Assembly: GCA_024763185.1 (NCBI GenBank)
Contig: JANTFY010000096.1
Span: forward strand, 1-8,302
DNA length: 8,302 bases
Direction: 5' to 3'
Source of the DNA: Gammaproteobacteria bacterium
Lineage (GTDB): Bacteria; Pseudomonadota; Gammaproteobacteria; GCA-001735895
Shown here: in pieces, positions 6,067 to 8,302 of the stretch
How the letters are laid out: every line of letters begins with the position of its first letter
Numbering within the stretch: the first letter of the stretch is position 1
Translations under genes and position numbers: made by a program
Notes under the pieces: generated by a model
Told to the model about the DNA's origin: nothing
Seen by the model: only the letters and a program-made list of their open reading frames with translations
Databases searched by the model: none

Positions 6067-6368
6067 AAGAAGAAGACAACCCAGCCTCCAAAAAGAATCA
6101 ACCGCGTTTTGCCATAGCGCTAGAATACGACGGAGAACAGGCGCCGGTGGTAACGGCCAAGGGACACCACGATACGGCCGAGGAAATATTAAAGATTGCC
6201 GAACAGGAAAACATACCCATCTACGAAGACCGCGAACTGTCCGCCCTGCTCGATCAACTTGACCTGGGCGATCATATTCCGCAATCGTTATATGTGGTGA
6301 TTGCAGAAGTATTAAGCTTTGCCTATCGGCTATCGGGCAAACACAAGGATTTTATGGATAAACTTTGA
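6063..6368 (+). CDS. fhlB: FhlB: stand-alone FlhB C-terminal-like protein (EscU/YscU/HrcU family)
   Basis: This 101-residue soluble protein corresponds to the cytoplasmic C-terminal domain of the flagellar export gate FlhB. It has FAIALEYD at 16-23, VVTAKGHHD and a long helix at about 29-50, and IPQSLYVVIAEVLSFAYRL near the end. The transmembrane half of FlhB is absent. The autocleavage motif NPTH is replaced by NQPR at residues 12-15, so self-cleavage is not expected. Related FhlB proteins can partly replace the FlhB C-terminal fragment and influence export specificity. The start codon overlaps the stop of the FliK-like gene (ATGA), so the two are translationally coupled. This fits a FliK-FlhB partner pair that adjusts flagellar substrate switching. 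Confidence 0.88.
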   Translation: MKEEDNPASKKNQPRFAIALEYDGEQAPVVTAKGHHDTAEEILKIAEQENIPIYEDRELSALLDQLDLGDHIPQSLYVVIAEVLSFAYRLSGKHKDFMDKL

Positions 6369-6370
6369 TC

Positions 6371-6391
6371 GCCGTGTAAATTGAACACCGC
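6371..6391. terminator. Possible hairpin between convergent genes
   Basis: GCCGTGT and ACACCGC pair with a single C-C mismatch around a 7-nt loop. The hairpin fills almost the whole 24-bp gap between the FhlB stop and the end of the convergent lipid gene. No U-tract follows directly on either strand, so efficient intrinsic termination is doubtful. Position is the main argument. Confidence 0.3.
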
Positions 6392-6392
6392 T

Positions 6393-6974
6393 TCATCCAT
6401 GTGATCGCTTTTTATTCAATACCGACCAGATGGAACGCACGTCCACGTGCGGATGTTTCGACACCAGGGTAATCATGATTTCTTCTAAAGCCGCGAATAG
6501 GCAGGCGAAAGCCGCGAGCCTGAACGGCCACTGTGCCAAATCGGCGAACAGTAATACATAACCCAGAATGGTAACGGCAACGGCAAATTTCACACTCCAG
6601 GTATGGTAACTGGTCAGGGATTTAAACTTGATAATACCCACGACTACCGGTATCGAAAAACTGCCCACGATAATGAAAAAATACACCAGCTCGCGCATGA
6701 CAATGTCGGGCCACAGCATCCAGGCACAGATGGCCATAGTGCTGTAAATGGTAAAATCACCCCAACTATCCAGACGAGAACCCAGTTCCGTGATCTGATT
6801 CAGTGTTCGCGCCAGGAAGCCATCCAGCACATCGGTAAACACGGAAAATAACAAGGCGATCAGGAACCAGTTTTCCTGCTGCCGGTAAGCAAGAATAAAT
6901 AAGAACGGCGCTACCAATATGCGTATGGAACTGACCAGGTTAGGCAGGTTCAGGTTTTTTTGATGGCTGGCCAT
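6393..6974 (-). CDS. CDP-alcohol phosphatidyltransferase family membrane protein
   Basis: This integral membrane enzyme moves a phosphoalcohol from a CDP-alcohol to an acceptor with release of CMP. The complete family signature DG-x2-AR-x8-G-x3-D-x3-D is present (DGFLAR, then G, D and D in ELGSRLDSWGD), with the usual extra Asp three residues before it. Several hydrophobic segments surround it. The ATG at 6974 was chosen: it has AGG 6 nt upstream and places the family's usual opening (NLPNLVSSIRI) near the N-terminus, giving 193 residues. A GTG at 7004, also with an AGG, would add ten residues. The acceptor cannot be read from the sequence. Phosphatidylglycerophosphate- or phosphatidylserine-type reactions are possible. 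The CarS-like gene just upstream on the same strand suggests that it supplies the CDP-lipid. Confidence 0.88.
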   Translation of the reverse strand: MASHQKNLNLPNLVSSIRILVAPFLFILAYRQQENWFLIALLFSVFTDVLDGFLARTLNQITELGSRLDSWGDFTIYSTMAICAWMLWPDIVMRELVYFFIIVGSFSIPVVVGIIKFKSLTSYHTWSVKFAVAVTILGYVLLFADLAQWPFRLAAFACLFAALEEIMITLVSKHPHVDVRSIWSVLNKKRSHG

Positions 6975-7046
6975 CAGCAGCCTGTAAAAATACTTAACAT
7001 CCACATCGACCTAAAATACTATAGGATCACTTCCCTGTCATTGATT

Positions 7047-7532
7047 TCAATAAGGTTTGTTACGGATACCCAGTTGGAACAGTAAAGCCGAGAAAACGAG
7101 TTCGCTTACGATAAATATAAACACCAGAATAAAGACATCCGATAAATCCAGAGTAAAATATCGCGACATGATCCATGCGGGTAGCAGCGACTCAGGGACC
7201 TGGTCCAACAACAGAAACATACTGCTGCTGGGTTTGCCCAGACGGCGCTTGATAAAGCTGGATAACGTATCACCGAACAGGCTACACAGGGCGATAATAA
7301 AACCAGTCTGCGGGGGATAATCCATAATCATGGCGCAAAGGGTGGTGACCATTATCGAAGACAACAGGCCGCGCCAGGTTTTACTGGGACCCAGGATTCT
7401 GTATTGATCGCCTAGCGTGAAACCGAAATCCAGCGGTTGGCTGAAACGCCCACGAAATAATCGACAAGCCACCACGGGAGTTCCATTAGCGACTAGAATT
7501 AACAGTAGCAGATCAATAAAAGGCGAAAACAT
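7047..7532 (-). CDS. CarS-like CDP-archaeol synthase family protein (bacterial)
   Basis: This 161-residue membrane protein belongs to the DUF46/CarS family, related to CdsA cytidylyltransferases. Visible motifs are ANGTPVV at 15-21, LDFG at 34-37, YRILGPSKTWRGL at 44-56, GDTLSSFIKRR at 87-97 and LLLDQVPE at 107-114. About four hydrophobic segments are present (near 5-22, 57-70, 76-88 and 132-153). Archaeal CarS uses CTP to activate an unsaturated archaetidic acid. A bacterium without archaeal lipids must use another lipid phosphate, perhaps phosphatidic acid or an isoprenoid phosphate. The ATG at 7532 has AGGA 7 nt upstream. The gene is 72 bp (or 42 bp with the GTG start) before the CDP-alcohol transferase and divergent from the YbhP-like gene. 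The family call is firm; the substrate is inferred. Confidence 0.85.
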   Translation of the reverse strand: MFSPFIDLLLLILVANGTPVVACRLFRGRFSQPLDFGFTLGDQYRILGPSKTWRGLLSSIMVTTLCAMIMDYPPQTGFIIALCSLFGDTLSSFIKRRLGKPSSSMFLLLDQVPESLLPAWIMSRYFTLDLSDVFILVFIFIVSELVFSALLFQLGIRNKPY

Positions 7533-7577
7533 TGTCTCGTCCTGTTAACCTTACTTATAGCTATGATATCAGGCATC

Positions 7578-8302
7578 ATGAACCAGCATCGACTTAAAAT
7601 TTTGACCTACAACATCCATAAGGGGTTCACGGTGGGTAACCAGCATTTTGTGCTGCACGAAATTAAACAGGCAGTGCTGGAAACGGGTGCTGACATTGTG
7701 TTTTTACAGGAGGTTTACGGCGAACAGAGCAAACTGGAACAAAAACTGACTAACTGGCCGGCGCACAGCCAGTTCGAGTTCATTGCCGACAACATCTGGC
7801 CGCATCATGCTTACGCCAAAAATGCCATTTATGAATCCGGCCATCATGGCAATGCCATTTTAAGCAAATACCCGATTATCAAGTGGGACAACATCAATGT
7901 GTCACTGTTTAAGCGCGCCAGCCGGAGCCTGTTACATGGACAGATCCAGTTGCCTGACAGCTCGACCCCCATTCACCTGATCTGTGTGCACCTGGGCCTG
8001 TTCGGCTTCGAACGTAAACGCCAGTTCAAAACATTGATCCGTCGTATCCTGTCACACGTACCGGAACATGAACCCCTGATTATTGCCGGCGACTTTAACG
8101 ACTGGATGATCCGCGCCAAACATCATTTTCACGCTCAACTGGGCATTAATGAGGTGTTCAAGACCCATACCGGAAAGTATGCCCGCAGCTGGCCAGCCTG
8201 GATGCCGATGTTGAAAATGGACCGTATCTACAGCAGAGGCCTGGACATCACCGAAGCCCATCACCTGAAGGAACCTCACTGGCGCAAGCTGTCGGATCAT
8301 AC
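7578..8302 (+). CDS. ybhP: YbhP-like endonuclease/exonuclease/phosphatase family protein (C-terminus cut)
   Basis: This is a partial gene: 241 codons are visible before the window ends. It is a metal-dependent phosphoesterase of the EEP superfamily, with YNIHKGF at 11-17, the catalytic Glu45 in FLQEV, GHHGNAILS at 88-96, CVHLGL at 136-141, AGDFNDW at 170-176 (Asp172, Asn174), MDRIY at 214-218 and SDH at 239-241, right at the edge. The order and wording closely match E. coli YbhP, whose gene sits beside the cardiolipin synthase gene clsB, so a clsB-like gene may follow outside the window. The substrate could be a phospholipid head group, a phosphoinositide-like lipid or DNA; lipid is favoured by context. 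The ATG at 7578 has AGG 4 nt upstream. An in-frame ATG at 7563 lacks a ribosome binding site. Confidence 0.88.
   Translation, partial: MNQHRLKILTYNIHKGFTVGNQHFVLHEIKQAVLETGADIVFLQEVYGEQSKLEQKLTNWPAHSQFEFIADNIWPHHAYAKNAIYESGHHGNAILSKYPIIKWDNINVSLFKRASRSLLHGQIQLPDSSTPIHLICVHLGLFGFERKRQFKTLIRRILSHVPEHEPLIIAGDFNDWMIRAKHHFHAQLGINEVFKTHTGKYARSWPAWMPMLKMDRIYSRGLDITEAHHLKEPHWRKLSDH

Noticed and set aside
5918..6262. 114-codon plus-strand ORF spanning the FliK-like/FhlB junction
   Set aside because: It is an alternative frame of two genes that both have clear families and a normal ATGA overlap. The Arg/Thr-rich translation has no homology signal.
8052..8300. 82-codon minus-strand ORF at the right edge
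   Set aside because: It is antisense to the YbhP-like coding region, whose catalytic motifs (GDFND, MDRIY, SDH) cover the same bases.

Overview
The window looks like chromosomal DNA from a flagellated gammaproteobacterium of moderate GC content. The closest family matches I recognise are gammaproteobacterial: a YbhP-like phosphoesterase, a FliK-like/FhlB pair, and flagellar-type sigma-54 and sigma-28 promoter signatures. I cannot place it at genus level. No rRNA, tRNA, CRISPR array, insertion sequence or phage gene was seen.

Left block (1-4168, all minus strand). In transcription order it encodes a GAF-like/GGDEF diguanylate cyclase, a single-domain CheY-like receiver, a ParA-family ATPase, a small membrane methyl-accepting chemotaxis protein with no recognisable sensor domain, a STAS-domain anti-sigma-factor-antagonist-like protein, and the first 52 codons of a PilZ (c-di-GMP receptor) protein that runs off the left edge. 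CheY, ParA and MCP are tightly packed (9 bp gap, then a 20 bp overlap). STAS and PilZ are 9 bp apart. The diguanylate cyclase is preceded by a near-consensus sigma-54 promoter and, about 95 bp upstream of its predicted start, a palindrome resembling the FleQ binding site. The CheY operon is preceded by a good sigma-28 (FliA) promoter. This ties the block to the flagellar hierarchy. It also places a c-di-GMP producer and a c-di-GMP receptor on either side of a chemosensory module that carries its own ParA-type positioning ATPase.

Middle (4169-4500) is a 332 bp divergent control region. It is followed on the plus strand by a FliK-like protein with a Pro/Ala/Gln linker. An FhlB-type stand-alone FlhB C-terminal domain, lacking the NPTH cleavage motif, overlaps it by 4 bp.

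Right block (6393-8302) concerns lipids. A CDP-alcohol phosphatidyltransferase and a CarS-like (CDP-archaeol synthase family) cytidylyltransferase lie on the minus strand. Diverging from them is a YbhP-like endonuclease/exonuclease/phosphatase protein that is cut by the right edge just at its catalytic SDH motif. The CarS-like/CDP-alcohol transferase pair suggests a local two-step route: CTP activation of a lipid phosphate, then head-group transfer. The lipid is unknown.
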